DNA of 64,000 nucleotides, from contig CBDFLN010000001.1 in the NCBI GenBank assembly GCA_965249215.1, forward strand, positions 620,001 through 684,000. Direction: 5' to 3'. Source of the stretch: G963667675 sp965249215. Lineage in GTDB: Bacteria; Chloroflexota; Dehalococcoidia; Lucifugimonadales; UBA3495. Made by a program: the position numbers and the translations under genes. Each line of letters starts with the position of its first letter. Position 1 is the stretch's first letter. Positions 17,005 through 25,951 of this stretch are shown here, piece by piece. The notes under the pieces are model-generated. The model saw only the letters and a program-made list of their open reading frames with translations. It made no database searches and had not been told where the DNA came from.

Positions 17005-17074
17005 GGTGTCTCCTGTGGAGTGGAATCAGCTCAACGCCGTTGTCTGCTGTTGCGTGTTATCGCACCGCGGGCGG

Positions 17075-17809
17075 CTAGCCCTTGAGGTGCTGGTCGAACC
17101 AGGCTATGGCCTTGGACCAGGCGTCTGCGGCCGCTTCGGGGCGGTAGCTGTCCCTGGAATCGCAGTTGAAGCCGTGGCCGCAGCCGGGATACACGTGGAA
17201 TTCGTAGGTCTTGTTGTGTTTTTGAAGCTCGGCCTCTATGGCAGCCACTTCGGCAGGGGTGGGACTAGAGTCATCCTCACCAAACAAGCCCAGCATGGGC
17301 GCGCCGACGTTAGCGGTCTGGTCGAAGGGAGAGGGGCCGTCGGTCCCGAGGGGGTCCATAAGCATACCGCCGTAGTACACAACGGAGGCCTTTAAGCCCG
17401 AGACGTTGCAGGCTGCCAGATAGGAGACTCTGCCACCGAAACAGAAGCCCACTATGCCTATCCGGTCGGCCTGGACAAAGGGCTGGGCCTTGAGATAGTC
17501 GACCGCGGCCTGCACGTCGGCGACGATTTCAGCGTCGTTGCACTTGAACATGTTGGCGACGGCGGTGTCCATTTCCTCGTGGAGGCCCATGGTCATCCTG
17601 CCTTGCCGGTGGAACATGGCTGGGGCCAATCCCACGTATCCCTGGGACGGCAGCTTGTCGGTCACGGCCTGAATGTGGGAGTTGACGCCCCATATCTCCT
17701 GAATCACCACCACCGCCGGTCGGCTACCCTCGCCTTCGGGCTGGGCAAGATAGCCCTCCATGGTCTGTCCGTTGACGTCTATGTCTACCCAGCGAGGCGG
17801 CATGAGCAT
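17075..17809 (-). CDS. Dienelactone hydrolase family protein
   Basis: Alpha/beta hydrolase of 244 aa. The nucleophile is the Cys in GIVGFCFGGR, matching the GxCxGG elbow of dienelactone hydrolase; the Asp in LFGEDDSSPTP and the His in GCGHGFNCD complete the triad. The N-terminus includes GYLAQPEGEG and VVVIQEIWGV, common to the family. It may cleave a lactone or ester. The upstream region, shared with accDA in divergent orientation, carries a 9-3-9 palindrome. Confidence 0.87.
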   Translation of the reverse strand: MLMPPRWVDIDVNGQTMEGYLAQPEGEGSRPAVVVIQEIWGVNSHIQAVTDKLPSQGYVGLAPAMFHRQGRMTMGLHEEMDTAVANMFKCNDAEIVADVQAAVDYLKAQPFVQADRIGIVGFCFGGRVSYLAACNVSGLKASVVYYGGMLMDPLGTDGPSPFDQTANVGAPMLGLFGEDDSSPTPAEVAAIEAELQKHNKTYEFHVYPGCGHGFNCDSRDSYRPEAAADAWSKAIAWFDQHLKG

Positions 17810-17894
17810 CCCTCCTTAGTGCGGATTAGCGGCATGAATTAATGGTGTAAGTGAACGCGGCGCGAAGCGCGAGTTGCGCCGGCGCAACCGCCGA

Positions 17895-17915
17895 ACCGTG
17901 ATATTCTATCACGGT
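17895..17915. promoter_or_regulatory. Operator-like palindrome upstream of accDA
   Basis: Perfect inverted repeat, ACCGTGATA-TTC-TATCACGGT, with nine-base arms and a three-base centre. It lies between the divergent hydrolase gene (start 17809) and accDA (start 17975). It looks like a dimeric repressor site; the regulator is unknown. Confidence 0.55.
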
Positions 17916-17974
17916 GTGGGGGCCTGTCGTTTTAATTTGAAGCGGCAGGCTGTATTATAAGAGTAGAGTGGGCT

Positions 17975-19888
17975 ATGGTTGGGGAGGCAGGCGGCGGGAT
18001 GGGAAACGGGGAAGCAACTAGCGGAGGCGTCAAACTGAGAAACCTGGCGAGCTTTCTGGTCCACCTGTTCGGCCGGGACGGCGACCCCCCCGAGGCGACC
18101 CACCTCACCGCGGTCCATGACCGCTGCCTGCTGTGCGAGGAACCGATACGGGAGTCGTCGGCCTACCTGACGTACCGGGTGTGCCCCTTCTGCCGGTTCC
18201 ACTACAGCCTGACCGCCAGGGACCGCATCGAATTGCTGGCGGACAAGGGGTCCTTCAAAGAATCCCATAAATACCTCAGCTCGGTGGAGCCGTTGTCCTT
18301 TTCCCAAAGGGGCAAGTACCGCAACCTGCTGACGCAGGACCAAAATTACACGGGACTTACCGAGGCGGCGGTCACGGGCCGGTGCCGCATCGACGGCATC
18401 GAGGTGATGCTGGTGGTGCTGGACTTTGGCTTCATGGGCGGCAGCATGGGCATCGTGGTGGGGGAAAAGGTGGCGACGGCCTTGGAGCACGCGGCCCGAA
18501 AAAGCCTGCCGGTGGTCGCACTGGTCTCCGGCGGGGGCAACCGGATGCAGGAAGGGGTGCTGTCCCTGATGCAGATGGCCAAGACGGTGGCGGCCGCGAA
18601 CCGGTTGAGGGCGGAGGGCGCCCCGTTCATAGTGGTGCTGTCGAACCCTTCGACGGGGCAGGCCTACGCCAGTTTCGCCAACCTGGCCGACGTGATCCTT
18701 GCGGAGCCCGGGTCGCTGATAGGCCTGGCGCCCCTGCGGGCCCTGCGAGCGGTGTCCAACACGCCCTTGCCCCTGGACGCGCACACTGCGGAGGCCCATC
18801 TGAACCACGGGCTGTTGGACAACGTGGTCGACCGGGAAGTGCTTCAAGCACGCCTGGCGACGCTGTTGCGGCTGTTCACCGATCAGCACCAGGGCAAGGG
18901 CAATCACAAGGCCCTGCTCAAGACCGAGTTCGACACGCCTCCCGAGGCCGACGTCTGGGACGCAGTGACCATTGCGCGGCACCCGGAGCGCCCGCTGGCC
19001 ATGACCTACATCCATTCGATGCTGGACCCCTTTGTCGAGTTAAGGGGGGACCGGCTGAACAGCGATGACCGGTCTATCGTGGGCGGGGTGGGAGCGCTGC
19101 ACGGCGACCCGGTGGTGATCATCGGCCAGCAACGCACCCACCTGATGGAAGGGGAGCGGAACCACGTGTATCCCGACGGCCTGCGAAAGGCCCAACGGCT
19201 GATCACCCTGGCATCGCGGTTCCAGATACCCCTGGTCACCCTCATCGACACCCACGGCGCCGACCCGGGCCTGGAGGCGGAAGAGCAGGGTATAGGCAAC
19301 GCGGTGGCCACTACGCTGTCGCTAATGGCAGAAGCGCCAGTGCCCATCGTTTCCGTGATCATCGGGGAAGGCGGCAGTGAGGGAGCCTTGGCCCTGGGTT
19401 TGTCGGACCGCATCCTGATGCAGCAATACTCCATCTATTCTCCCATATCCCTTAACCGCCACATAGGCGGGCCCTATCCCGACCACATGCTGGACAGGGA
19501 GGCCGCGGAAGCGCTGATGTTGACGGCGCAAGACTGCCTGGAGTTGAGTATTGCGGACCAGATCGTTTGCGAGCCGGAAGACGGCGCCCACACCAGCCCC
19601 CGTGAAGCCGCCAACGCCGTTGGGCTGGCGGTGGCCAGGCAGTTGGCCGAGCTGTCCAGGCTGTCTACCGGCAAGCTGCTGAAGCGCCGGTACCAGAAGT
19701 TCCGCCGCATGGGGGAGAAGAGCGCCTACTCCCAGGAAGCCATGAATCTGGAAGTGGAACTGTTGATGAATATCACCGCCGACGGCGCCCGCAGCGGGCG
19801 CCTGGTAAGGTCGCAGCGGCGCAAGGGCCGTGAGGAGAAACCCGCCAAGGCCAAGGTCGAGGCAGGGAAGAACGGGAAGAAGAAGTAA
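17975..19888 (+). CDS. Acetyl-CoA carboxylase carboxyltransferase, AccD-AccA fusion
   Basis: Carries both carboxyltransferase subunits in one chain of 637 aa; it moves CO2 from biotin to acetyl-CoA to give malonyl-CoA. The AccD half starts with a zinc ribbon (C51, C54, C70, C73) and contains GSMGIVVGEK and VSGGGNRMQEG. The AccA half begins at about residue 330 (ARHPERPLAMTYI) and contains GEGGSEGALALG. In Escherichia coli these are separate genes. The ATG at 17975 is used, with another at 17999. The biotin carboxylase and carrier genes are not in the window. Confidence 0.93.
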   Translation: MVGEAGGGMGNGEATSGGVKLRNLASFLVHLFGRDGDPPEATHLTAVHDRCLLCEEPIRESSAYLTYRVCPFCRFHYSLTARDRIELLADKGSFKESHKYLSSVEPLSFSQRGKYRNLLTQDQNYTGLTEAAVTGRCRIDGIEVMLVVLDFGFMGGSMGIVVGEKVATALEHAARKSLPVVALVSGGGNRMQEGVLSLMQMAKTVAAANRLRAEGAPFIVVLSNPSTGQAYASFANLADVILAEPGSLIGLAPLRALRAVSNTPLPLDAHTAEAHLNHGLLDNVVDREVLQARLATLLRLFTDQHQGKGNHKALLKTEFDTPPEADVWDAVTIARHPERPLAMTYIHSMLDPFVELRGDRLNSDDRSIVGGVGALHGDPVVIIGQQRTHLMEGERNHVYPDGLRKAQRLITLASRFQIPLVTLIDTHGADPGLEAEEQGIGNAVATTLSLMAEAPVPIVSVIIGEGGSEGALALGLSDRILMQQYSIYSPISLNRHIGGPYPDHMLDREAAEALMLTAQDCLELSIADQIVCEPEDGAHTSPREAANAVGLAVARQLAELSRLSTGKLLKRRYQKFRRMGEKSAYSQEAMNLEVELLMNITADGARSGRLVRSQRRKGREEKPAKAKVEAGKNGKKK

Positions 19889-20020
19889 GCGGAGTGGGGG
19901 GTCCTGGTAGGGTACGGTCGGGCCTAGCCGAAGGTCGGCGGTTTAGTCCAGGGGATTGCCTGCTAGCAGCACGGTCGGCCTGCCGCGGGCAGGCAGGGGC
20001 GAAAGAGAACAACCGTGGGG

Positions 20021-20830
20021 TCAGGCGGCTTCGCGGCCCAGTTCCTGGAGGCTGGTCCTGACGCCGGCCGCTAGGGCGGCGTATTCGCGGCCTACGTCGG
20101 GGTCGGCCAGCGCAGTGGGAGTTGACGTGTCGCGGTAGCTGGAGCGCAGCGCCAGGGAGCCCAGGAACGGGGCGTCTACGTCCTGGGCCAGCTTTTTACC
20201 TGCTCCCTCACCGAAGACGTCGCCGGTGTAGTTTTCCACAATGCCCAGGACGTTGAGGTTGAGCTTGCGAATCATGTTGATGCAACGCTTGGCGTCGATG
20301 GTAGCCAGTTCCTGGGGCGTGCTGACCACCACGAACCCATCTAACGGTATGGTCTGCATAACGGTGAGGGGCGAGTCGGACGTGCCCGGCGGCAGGTCTA
20401 CCAGCAAATAGTCCAAGTCGCCCCAATCGGTTGCCTGGAGGAACTGGTTGATGGCGTTGTGAATCATCGGGCCCCGCCAGATGATTGCCTCCTCCTCTTT
20501 CTCCTGGAAGAAGCCCATGGAGACGACCTTGACTCCCCATTTTTCAGCGGGGGTTATCTGGCCGTCGGCGTACCCCGGTTTTTCGGTTATGCCCAGGACT
20601 TTTGTGACGTTGGGGCAGTCGATGTCCACGTCAAGCAGTCCGACCTTGCTGCCCTCCTGGGCCAATGCCACAGCGAGGTTGACGGCTACTGTGGTCTTGC
20701 CGACACCACCTTTGCCGCTGTAGATACCTACGGTGGTGCGCACCTTGGACAGCCGGTCGGTTATCTGGCGCTTCTGTTGCCAGCTCCGCTTGATTTGATC
20801 GAGCCTGGCGGTTTCCTGGGGGGTCGGCAT
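20021..20830 (-). CDS. Mrp/NBP35-type iron-sulfur carrier ATPase
   Basis: P-loop ATPase of the Mrp/ApbC family, 269 aa, which carries and delivers Fe-S clusters. The deviant Walker A SGKGGVGKTTVAVNLA lies at residues 38-53, followed by LLDVDIDCPNV (switch I) and LVDLPPGTSD (switch II). The CxxC seen at the C-terminus of many Mrp proteins was not found. It ends the two-gene unit with the DUF59 gene five bases upstream; the pairing supports a cluster-assembly role. Confidence 0.9.
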   Translation of the reverse strand: MPTPQETARLDQIKRSWQQKRQITDRLSKVRTTVGIYSGKGGVGKTTVAVNLAVALAQEGSKVGLLDVDIDCPNVTKVLGITEKPGYADGQITPAEKWGVKVVSMGFFQEKEEEAIIWRGPMIHNAINQFLQATDWGDLDYLLVDLPPGTSDSPLTVMQTIPLDGFVVVSTPQELATIDAKRCINMIRKLNLNVLGIVENYTGDVFGEGAGKKLAQDVDAPFLGSLALRSSYRDTSTPTALADPDVGREYAALAAGVRTSLQELGREAA

Positions 20831-20835
20831 CGAAA

Positions 20836-21147
20836 CTAGATGCCCAGCTGGGCCTTGGCCTCTTCGCTAATCTGCTCCGGCGACCAGGGGGGATCGAAAA
20901 CCATCTCTATCTCGACTTCCTCGACCCCGGCCAGGTCCTGAATCGCCCATTCCGCTTGCTGAGCGATAAACGGCCCCATGCCGCAGCCGGGGAAGGTCAA
21001 CGTCATCTGGACGTAGACGTTGCCCCCGTCGTTGACTTGCACGTCGTAGATCAGTCCCAAGTCCACGACGTTCACCGGAATCTCCGGGTCGTATACGGTC
21101 TTCAGCGCCTCGGTGACTGCGTCCGTGGTGAGCGTTGCGTCTGCCAT
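20836..21147 (-). CDS. DUF59/SufT-like metal-sulfur cluster assembly protein
   Basis: A 103 aa MIP18/DUF59 protein. The family segments DPEIPVNVVDLGLIYDV and LTFPGCGMGPF with its conserved Cys are present. Proteins of this kind help mature Fe-S enzymes or act in phenylacetate degradation (PaaD); here the adjacent Mrp-type ATPase five bases downstream argues for cluster assembly. The upstream region carries a TATTATAA box. Confidence 0.92.
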   Translation of the reverse strand: MADATLTTDAVTEALKTVYDPEIPVNVVDLGLIYDVQVNDGGNVYVQMTLTFPGCGMGPFIAQQAEWAIQDLAGVEEVEIEMVFDPPWSPEQISEEAKAQLGI

Positions 21148-21236
21148 GCTTCTCTCCTGTTGCCTGGACCTGCGGCTGTTTCCTGGGGCTCGAGCCTGAG
21201 TCTATTATAAGAAAAGTCTACTGTAGCGGTCAACTA

Positions 21237-22208
21237 TCAGGGGATAAGCAGCAGCTTGCCGGTGGTTGCCCGGCCCTCCAACTGCCGATGGGCTTCCGCC
21301 GCCTCGGCCAGGGGGAACACGTGCTCGACCCTAAGCTTGAGTTCGCCGGACTGGACCCAATCGAGCACGTCGGTGGAACGCTTCTCCAGTTCTCTCCGGT
21401 TGGCGGCGTAGTCGCCCAGCCCCGGCCGGGTGAGGTACAGGGAGCGCGGACCTAGGACGCCAGGGTCCACGGGAGGCACTGGCCCGCTGGCCTGGCCGTA
21501 CAGCACCATGGAGCCGCGGCGAGCCAGGCAGCTAATGCTCTGGTCGAAGGTGGTCTTGCCGACCGCGTCGTAGACTACTTGTACCCCTTCGCCGCCGGTG
21601 GCGCTTTTAACCTCCTGGGCGAAGTCCTGCTGAGTGTACAAAATCACGTGGTCCGCCCCTGCTCCCCGGGAAAGCTCGGCCTTTTCCTCGGTGGACACGG
21701 TGGAAAAGACATAGCCTCCCAAGCGCTTCACCATCTGGGTAAGCAGCAGGCCGGTGCCCCCGGCGCCGGCGTGAACGAGCACGCGGTCTCCCGACTGCAC
21801 TGCGTAGGTGGAGCGGCAGAGGTAATGGGCGGTCATTCCCTGCAGTATGGCCGCCGCTCCCGTCCGGGCATCCACGCCCTCAGGCCGTTTGACCAGCCGC
21901 CATGACTGCACTGAAACCCGTTCGGCGTAGCAACCGGGGGGGAAGGAGAAAAAAGCCACGTCGTCGCCGACGCTGACTTCCGACACATCGGGGCCCACGG
22001 TGCTCACCACGCCGGCGGCTTCCACGCCGACGGTCCCGGGCAATCGGGGAAGCGGGTTCACGCCGAGCCGGCTGTAGATGTCGGTAAAGTTGACCCCAAT
22101 GGCCTGAACGTCCACCACCGCCTCTCCAGGGCCGGGAGCAGGGTCGGCGACGTCCCGGTACTGCATGACCTCCGGGCCGCCGTACTCGTCTATCTGCGCT
22201 GCCTTCAT
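21237..22208 (-). CDS. NADPH:quinone oxidoreductase family protein
   Basis: A 323 aa member of the zeta-crystallin/QOR branch of the MDR superfamily. GroES-like N-terminus (YRDVADPAPGPGEAVVDVQA, GVNFTDIYSRLG), then the nucleotide-binding AGAGGTGLLLTQMVKRLG segment. The zinc ligands of alcohol dehydrogenases are absent, so it should be the zinc-free NADPH-dependent reductase type. The electron acceptor is not known. It begins next to a MITE-like repeat. Confidence 0.9.
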   Translation of the reverse strand: MKAAQIDEYGGPEVMQYRDVADPAPGPGEAVVDVQAIGVNFTDIYSRLGVNPLPRLPGTVGVEAAGVVSTVGPDVSEVSVGDDVAFFSFPPGCYAERVSVQSWRLVKRPEGVDARTGAAAILQGMTAHYLCRSTYAVQSGDRVLVHAGAGGTGLLLTQMVKRLGGYVFSTVSTEEKAELSRGAGADHVILYTQQDFAQEVKSATGGEGVQVVYDAVGKTTFDQSISCLARRGSMVLYGQASGPVPPVDPGVLGPRSLYLTRPGLGDYAANRRELEKRSTDVLDWVQSGELKLRVEHVFPLAEAAEAHRQLEGRATTGKLLLIP

Positions 22209-22224
22209 GGTTGGTCCTCCTTTG

Positions 22225-22335
22225 GAGACCTTTGCATAACCCGTTGAATCCCCTCACCATAGCCCTCTCACGCATCGGAGAAAGGGGACTAGCGGGCTCC
22301 TTTCGAAGCAGCTTTGGAGGCTATCCAAAGGTCTC
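22225..22335. repeat. MITE-like element, family A
   Basis: About 111 bp with inverted ends GAGACCTTTGCATAACC and GGCTATCCAAAGGTCTC (13 of 17 matching). The middle contains CCTCACCATAGCCCTCTC. No gene is apparent in the rest of the gap to 22602. Confidence 0.6.
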
Positions 22336-22602
22336 TTGTGCGGGATTCAGGGCGCAGGCCGCCTTACGGGCGTTAGTATACAACTTGTAGACAGGGTTGG
22401 TTGATTGCCATCCCAAAAGGAACCTGATATCATTACCTATGGCTTCCCACGAGACATACGTATGTTCAGCATGTCGCACCGTAAAGTAGTCATTGTTTCG
22501 GCAAGTTACGGCGGATTTCACCCTTCTCAAGAGCGCATATGCTGGATTTCGCAAGAGCATTGAACCGGTTAGCAACCTGGCATATCGCTGGAGGTAATGA
22601 AG

Positions 22603-23421
22603 GTGACCACTGACGCCAAGCCATCTCTTTCGCAGGCCTTAACCATGTTTGTAGCGGCAAAGAAGAACGGAGCAGGGGCGAAGCTGGACCACCGGGAGTT
22701 GAGCCGTTTCGTCGTCTGGTGCGGGCGGGAAAGGCGAGTGGTGGAGGTCACGCCGGTGGAGATCGCCGCCTATGCCGAGGATGTGGGACAAAGAAGGGCG
22801 GACTCAGCCCAGCGACTAAGTTCGGTCAAAGCCTTCTTGGGATTTTGGAAAGACGAGGGGTGGATTCAGAACGGCCTGACGTCACACCTGCGAATACCCC
22901 GGGGCCGCAAGGGCAGCGCAAAGAAGGGGTCGGCCACCCGCCGGGAGGAGCAACAGGGCAGCCAGTTAACGCAGGAGGGGTACGACAAGCTGGTGGCCCA
23001 ACTGGAGGTCTTGAAGAAAGACCGGGTCAACGTGGTGGAAGACATCCGCCAGGCGATGGCGGACAAGGACTTCCGGGAAAACGCCCCGCTGGATGCGGCC
23101 AAGGAGCGCCAAGCCCTGACCGAGTCCCGCATCCGCGAGTTGGAAGCTGCTGTCAACAACGCCCAGATCCTGACCAACGAGTCGTCCCGGCCCAGCCAGC
23201 GGGTGGCAGTAGGAGTCAGGGTTACATTGGAGCAGGTCGATACCGGCAAGAAGGCGAATTACACCTTGGTGGACGTGAGGGAAGCCGACGTAGCGTCGGG
23301 CAAGATTTCCACAGTGTCGCCGGTGGGCCATGCGCTAATGGACCGGAGGGTGGGCGACCAAGTGACCGTCAACGTCCCGAGGGGCACCCTACACTACGTA
23401 ATCAAGGCCATCAGGGCCTGA
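22603..23421 (+). CDS. greA: GreA transcription elongation factor with integrase-like N-terminal domain
   Basis: A 272 aa protein, far longer than the usual 158 aa GreA. From residue about 121 it is a normal GreA: the coiled coil with the tip residues D156 and E159 (ADKDFRENAPLDAAKE), then the FKBP-like domain ending near the C-terminus. GreA makes RNA polymerase cleave backtracked RNA. The first 100 residues look like the SAM-like core-binding domain of tyrosine recombinases (LTMFVAAKKNGAGAKLDH, FVVWCGRERRVVEVTP, SVKAFLGFWKDEGWI) but there is no catalytic domain. A basic, low-complexity linker joins them. The GTG at 22603 is preferred because GGAGG is eight bases upstream; ATG at 22597 is possible. 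Confidence 0.9.
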   Translation: MTTDAKPSLSQALTMFVAAKKNGAGAKLDHRELSRFVVWCGRERRVVEVTPVEIAAYAEDVGQRRADSAQRLSSVKAFLGFWKDEGWIQNGLTSHLRIPRGRKGSAKKGSATRREEQQGSQLTQEGYDKLVAQLEVLKKDRVNVVEDIRQAMADKDFRENAPLDAAKERQALTESRIRELEAAVNNAQILTNESSRPSQRVAVGVRVTLEQVDTGKKANYTLVDVREADVASGKISTVSPVGHALMDRRVGDQVTVNVPRGTLHYVIKAIRA

Positions 23422-23508
23422 CCGGAACTCTCTGCCCAGCCTGTCCCCGCGGTGCACAGCCCAGCCAGGCCTTGGCGCCTTACGTTTAGGCGTGTTTTTC
23501 CCGCTTCT

Positions 23509-23973
23509 CTAGCCCAGTCCCTCGATTATCTGCAGTATTTCTTCCGGGTCGGGCAACACGCCGGACTCGTAGATGCGCCGGAAACGGATGATGCCCTGCT
23601 TGTCCACAACAATCACGGCGCGGTTCGGGGCGCCGCGCTCTTCGTTCCAAAGGCCGTAGTCGGCGGTCATTTTGCCCTTGGGGTGCCAGTCGCCCAAGTA
23701 CGGATAGGGCAGTCCGCCCATGGACGTGGCCCAAGCCTGGTGGGCGTAAACGTGGTCGCAACTAATGCCCAGAACCTGGGCATCCTTCTCCTCGAACCGG
23801 CTGTTGGCCGACCGGAAGGAGATGGCTTGCGTCGTTCAACCGCCGGTGAAGTCCAGCACGTGGAAGGACAGAACGACGTGCTTATGTCCCCGGTAGTGGC
23901 CCAGGGAGATATCCTGCTGTCCGGTGGCGGGTAAGGTAAAATCGGGCGCAGCGTCGCCGACTTCAGCTGGCAT
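23509..23973 (-). CDS. Peroxiredoxin (AhpC/TSA type), UGA at the peroxidatic Cys, probable selenoprotein
   Basis: Reduces peroxides. Read from the ATG at 23973, which has GGAGG four bases upstream, the frame has an in-frame TGA at codon 46 (23838-23836) and then runs on with no other stop to 23509 (154 residues in all). The TGA lies in DFTGG-UGA-TTQ, the place of the peroxidatic Cys in the DFTxxC[TP] motif of peroxiredoxins. Downstream ISCDHVYAHQAW and PKGKMTADYG fit the family. A possible SECIS hairpin (CCGGU/GCCGG) follows about 20 nt after the UGA. A nonsense error is the alternative. Ordinary gene calling would split this gene. Confidence 0.75.
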
Positions 23974-24115
23974 AGTTCCTCCAGGTTCGCTAATGTGCGG
24001 GCCGTTCCCCGTTGGAAACGGGCTCAGAGGGTATTATACTCCACGGAATCGCGATATTCGACGGTGGAATGGCCTGCACACGATTTCAGGGGCCTCCGCA
24101 AGATACCCGCCGCGG

Positions 24116-24296
24116 GAGACCTTGGCACAACTCCCCGGACGGGACAAAAGGTGGCGGTGGGAAGGGCAATATTGAAGTGGAGACCTTGGCACAACTACGG
24201 CTGCCCGCTCGCCCTTCGATTGCCCTCAGGACGAACGGACAGCCCAGGCTATTCAATGGTCTTCGTGGGCGGGAGTGACGGTAGTGCAAGCGTCTC
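24116..24296. repeat. MITE-like element, family B
   Basis: About 180 bp with inverted ends: CCGCGGGAGAC is at the left edge (24110-24120) and its complement GTCTCCCGCGG at 24292-24302. Inside are CTCCCCGGACGGGACAAA, TTCGATTGCCCTCAGGACG and a partial AATGGTCTTCGTGG unit, all shared with 41233-41419. No gene seen from 23974 to 24330. Confidence 0.6.
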
Positions 24297-24330
24297 CCGC
24301 GGCCTTAAATCCCTGCAGCGAGGGTAAGGA

Positions 24331-25335
24331 TTGGAAGTAGGGTTTCAACGGGGAGTGCACCTGCCTGAGTTGGACCTGTGGCTGGACTCCCGCCGCCGCC
24401 GGGAATTCGGCCTTATTTCCCACGCCCACTCCGACCACACCGCCCGACACCAACAGCCGGTCATGACCCGGAACACCGGGCTGCTGCTGGCCGAGTATTT
24501 TATCAATGGATCCAGGGGCTCCAAGCCAATTCTCCTGGACTACCACGAGCCCCTGGAGACGGAGGCGTACAGCCTCGAGCTGTACCCGGCGGGGCATTGT
24601 TTGGGGTCGGCCCAGGTGATGGTGACGTCCAAAAGAACCGGTGAGAGGCTTCTGTACACCGGGGATTTCAAGCCGCGTCCCAGTCCCACCAACGAACCGC
24701 TGGAGCCGACCTCTTGCGACATCCTGGTCATGGAAGCGACGTACGGCCATCCAAAGTACGTGTTCCCGCCGGAGGAGCAGGCACTGGACACCGCCTGCCG
24801 GATACTGCGCTCCTGGCTGGCCCAGGGCGAGAAACCGGTGGTCCACGCCTGGCGATTGGGAAAGGCCCAGGAACTACTGCACATACTGCTGGGCAGGGGT
24901 TTCGACGCGGCGTTGGAGGAGAGCGTTTACCAGGTGGCCAGGACCTACGAGGAAGGGGGAGTTGTATTTCCCGGCGAATTTAAACCCTTCGACGGCCGGT
25001 GGCCGGAGGGGAGGGTGCTTATTTGCCCTCCGGGAAAGTCCGGCCGGGCCGCGCTCGAAGGCGTGCGCGGCCTGCGGATATTGAATTTGACCGGCTGGGC
25101 GGCCGACGACGGGGACCATTGGGCCCGCCGCGGCGACGCCAACCTACCCTATAGCGACCATGCCGACTTCCAAGAACTGGTGGACTACGTAGGCCTGGTA
25201 CGGCCCAAGGAGGTGTACACGGTCAACGGGTTTCCCGACCTGGCCGCGCACCTGCGGCGGCTGGGCTACCCTGCGGTCCACCTAGACGGCGCGGGCCGGC
25301 CTGACTACGGCGGCTTTCAGATGAGCCTGCTCTGA
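24331..25335 (+). CDS. MBL-fold exonuclease-like protein
   Basis: A 334 aa metallo-beta-lactamase-fold protein. The signature HAHSDH is at residues 31-36, GHCLGS supplies the next His, YTGDF the Asp, and SDHADF near the end the last His. The order and HAW-x-LGKAQE segment resemble ligase-associated and RNA-processing nucleases related to the beta-CASP group, but a full beta-CASP insert is not present. Likely a nucleic-acid hydrolase. The start is a TTG at 24331. It stands alone, with repeats on both sides. Confidence 0.82.
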   Translation: MEVGFQRGVHLPELDLWLDSRRRREFGLISHAHSDHTARHQQPVMTRNTGLLLAEYFINGSRGSKPILLDYHEPLETEAYSLELYPAGHCLGSAQVMVTSKRTGERLLYTGDFKPRPSPTNEPLEPTSCDILVMEATYGHPKYVFPPEEQALDTACRILRSWLAQGEKPVVHAWRLGKAQELLHILLGRGFDAALEESVYQVARTYEEGGVVFPGEFKPFDGRWPEGRVLICPPGKSGRAALEGVRGLRILNLTGWAADDGDHWARRGDANLPYSDHADFQELVDYVGLVRPKEVYTVNGFPDLAAHLRRLGYPAVHLDGAGRPDYGGFQMSLL

Positions 25336-25379
25336 GGTTCTCGCAGGGGCAGACTTCACAAGATCCGGGTTGCCGGTAT

Positions 25380-25677
25380 CAGTCGCCTAGGCTGTCCGTT
25401 CGCCCTTCGATTTCCCTCAGGATGAACGGGGTGGTTGGGTGCGTGTAGGGGCGAAACATCTTTCGCCCCTTCATGGTTGGATGGGTAGGGTGTTGGGGGG
25501 CTGGTTGGGGGGCTTCAACCGAGGGCGAGATTCCCGCTTTCGCGAGAATGGCAGGTTGGGGGCGGGAATGGCAGGTTGGGCGCGCCCGTTCGTCCTTCGA
25601 TTTCCCTCAGGATGAACGGACAGACTAGGCCCAGGCTATGCGATAGTCTTGGCGCGGGAGGATGAACGGACAGCCTA
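25380..25677. repeat. Block of dispersed repeats
   Basis: Contains palindrome GGGGCGAAA/TTTCGCCCC (25448-25469, also near 47657), a REP-like hairpin (25528-25551) and two copies of the CCTTCGATTTCCCTCAGGAT segment found in family B repeats. No gene seen. Confidence 0.6.
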
Positions 25678-25951
25678 AGCCCGAATCCACCGAAGGACAC
25701 CGATGGACGGCGTGAGGAAAGCGGAAGGGGGATGAGGGAGCTACAGGGGAAATAGCCTGGGTTCCATTTGGGGTAGGGAGGTCGGCGGACGGTCTTCATC
25801 GCCGCACAGGGGCCCCTATGGGCGTCTGCAGGAGCTGCGATGCGCGGGATGGCGAGAGAATACGCAGCAGGGAACTCTCTCGGACCGGGCTGGCGCGAGT
25901 CTGCGGGGATCTTCGGTTGTCCGGTGGGTGGGTCGGTCGCCGACGGTGCCG

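Noticed and set aside
17909..19015. 368-codon open frame on the minus strand
   Set aside because: Antisense to accDA, Gln/Arg/His-rich, no motif.
23486..23761. 91-codon frame on the minus strand
   Set aside because: It is an out-of-frame shadow of the peroxiredoxin; the true frame is the UGA-containing one.
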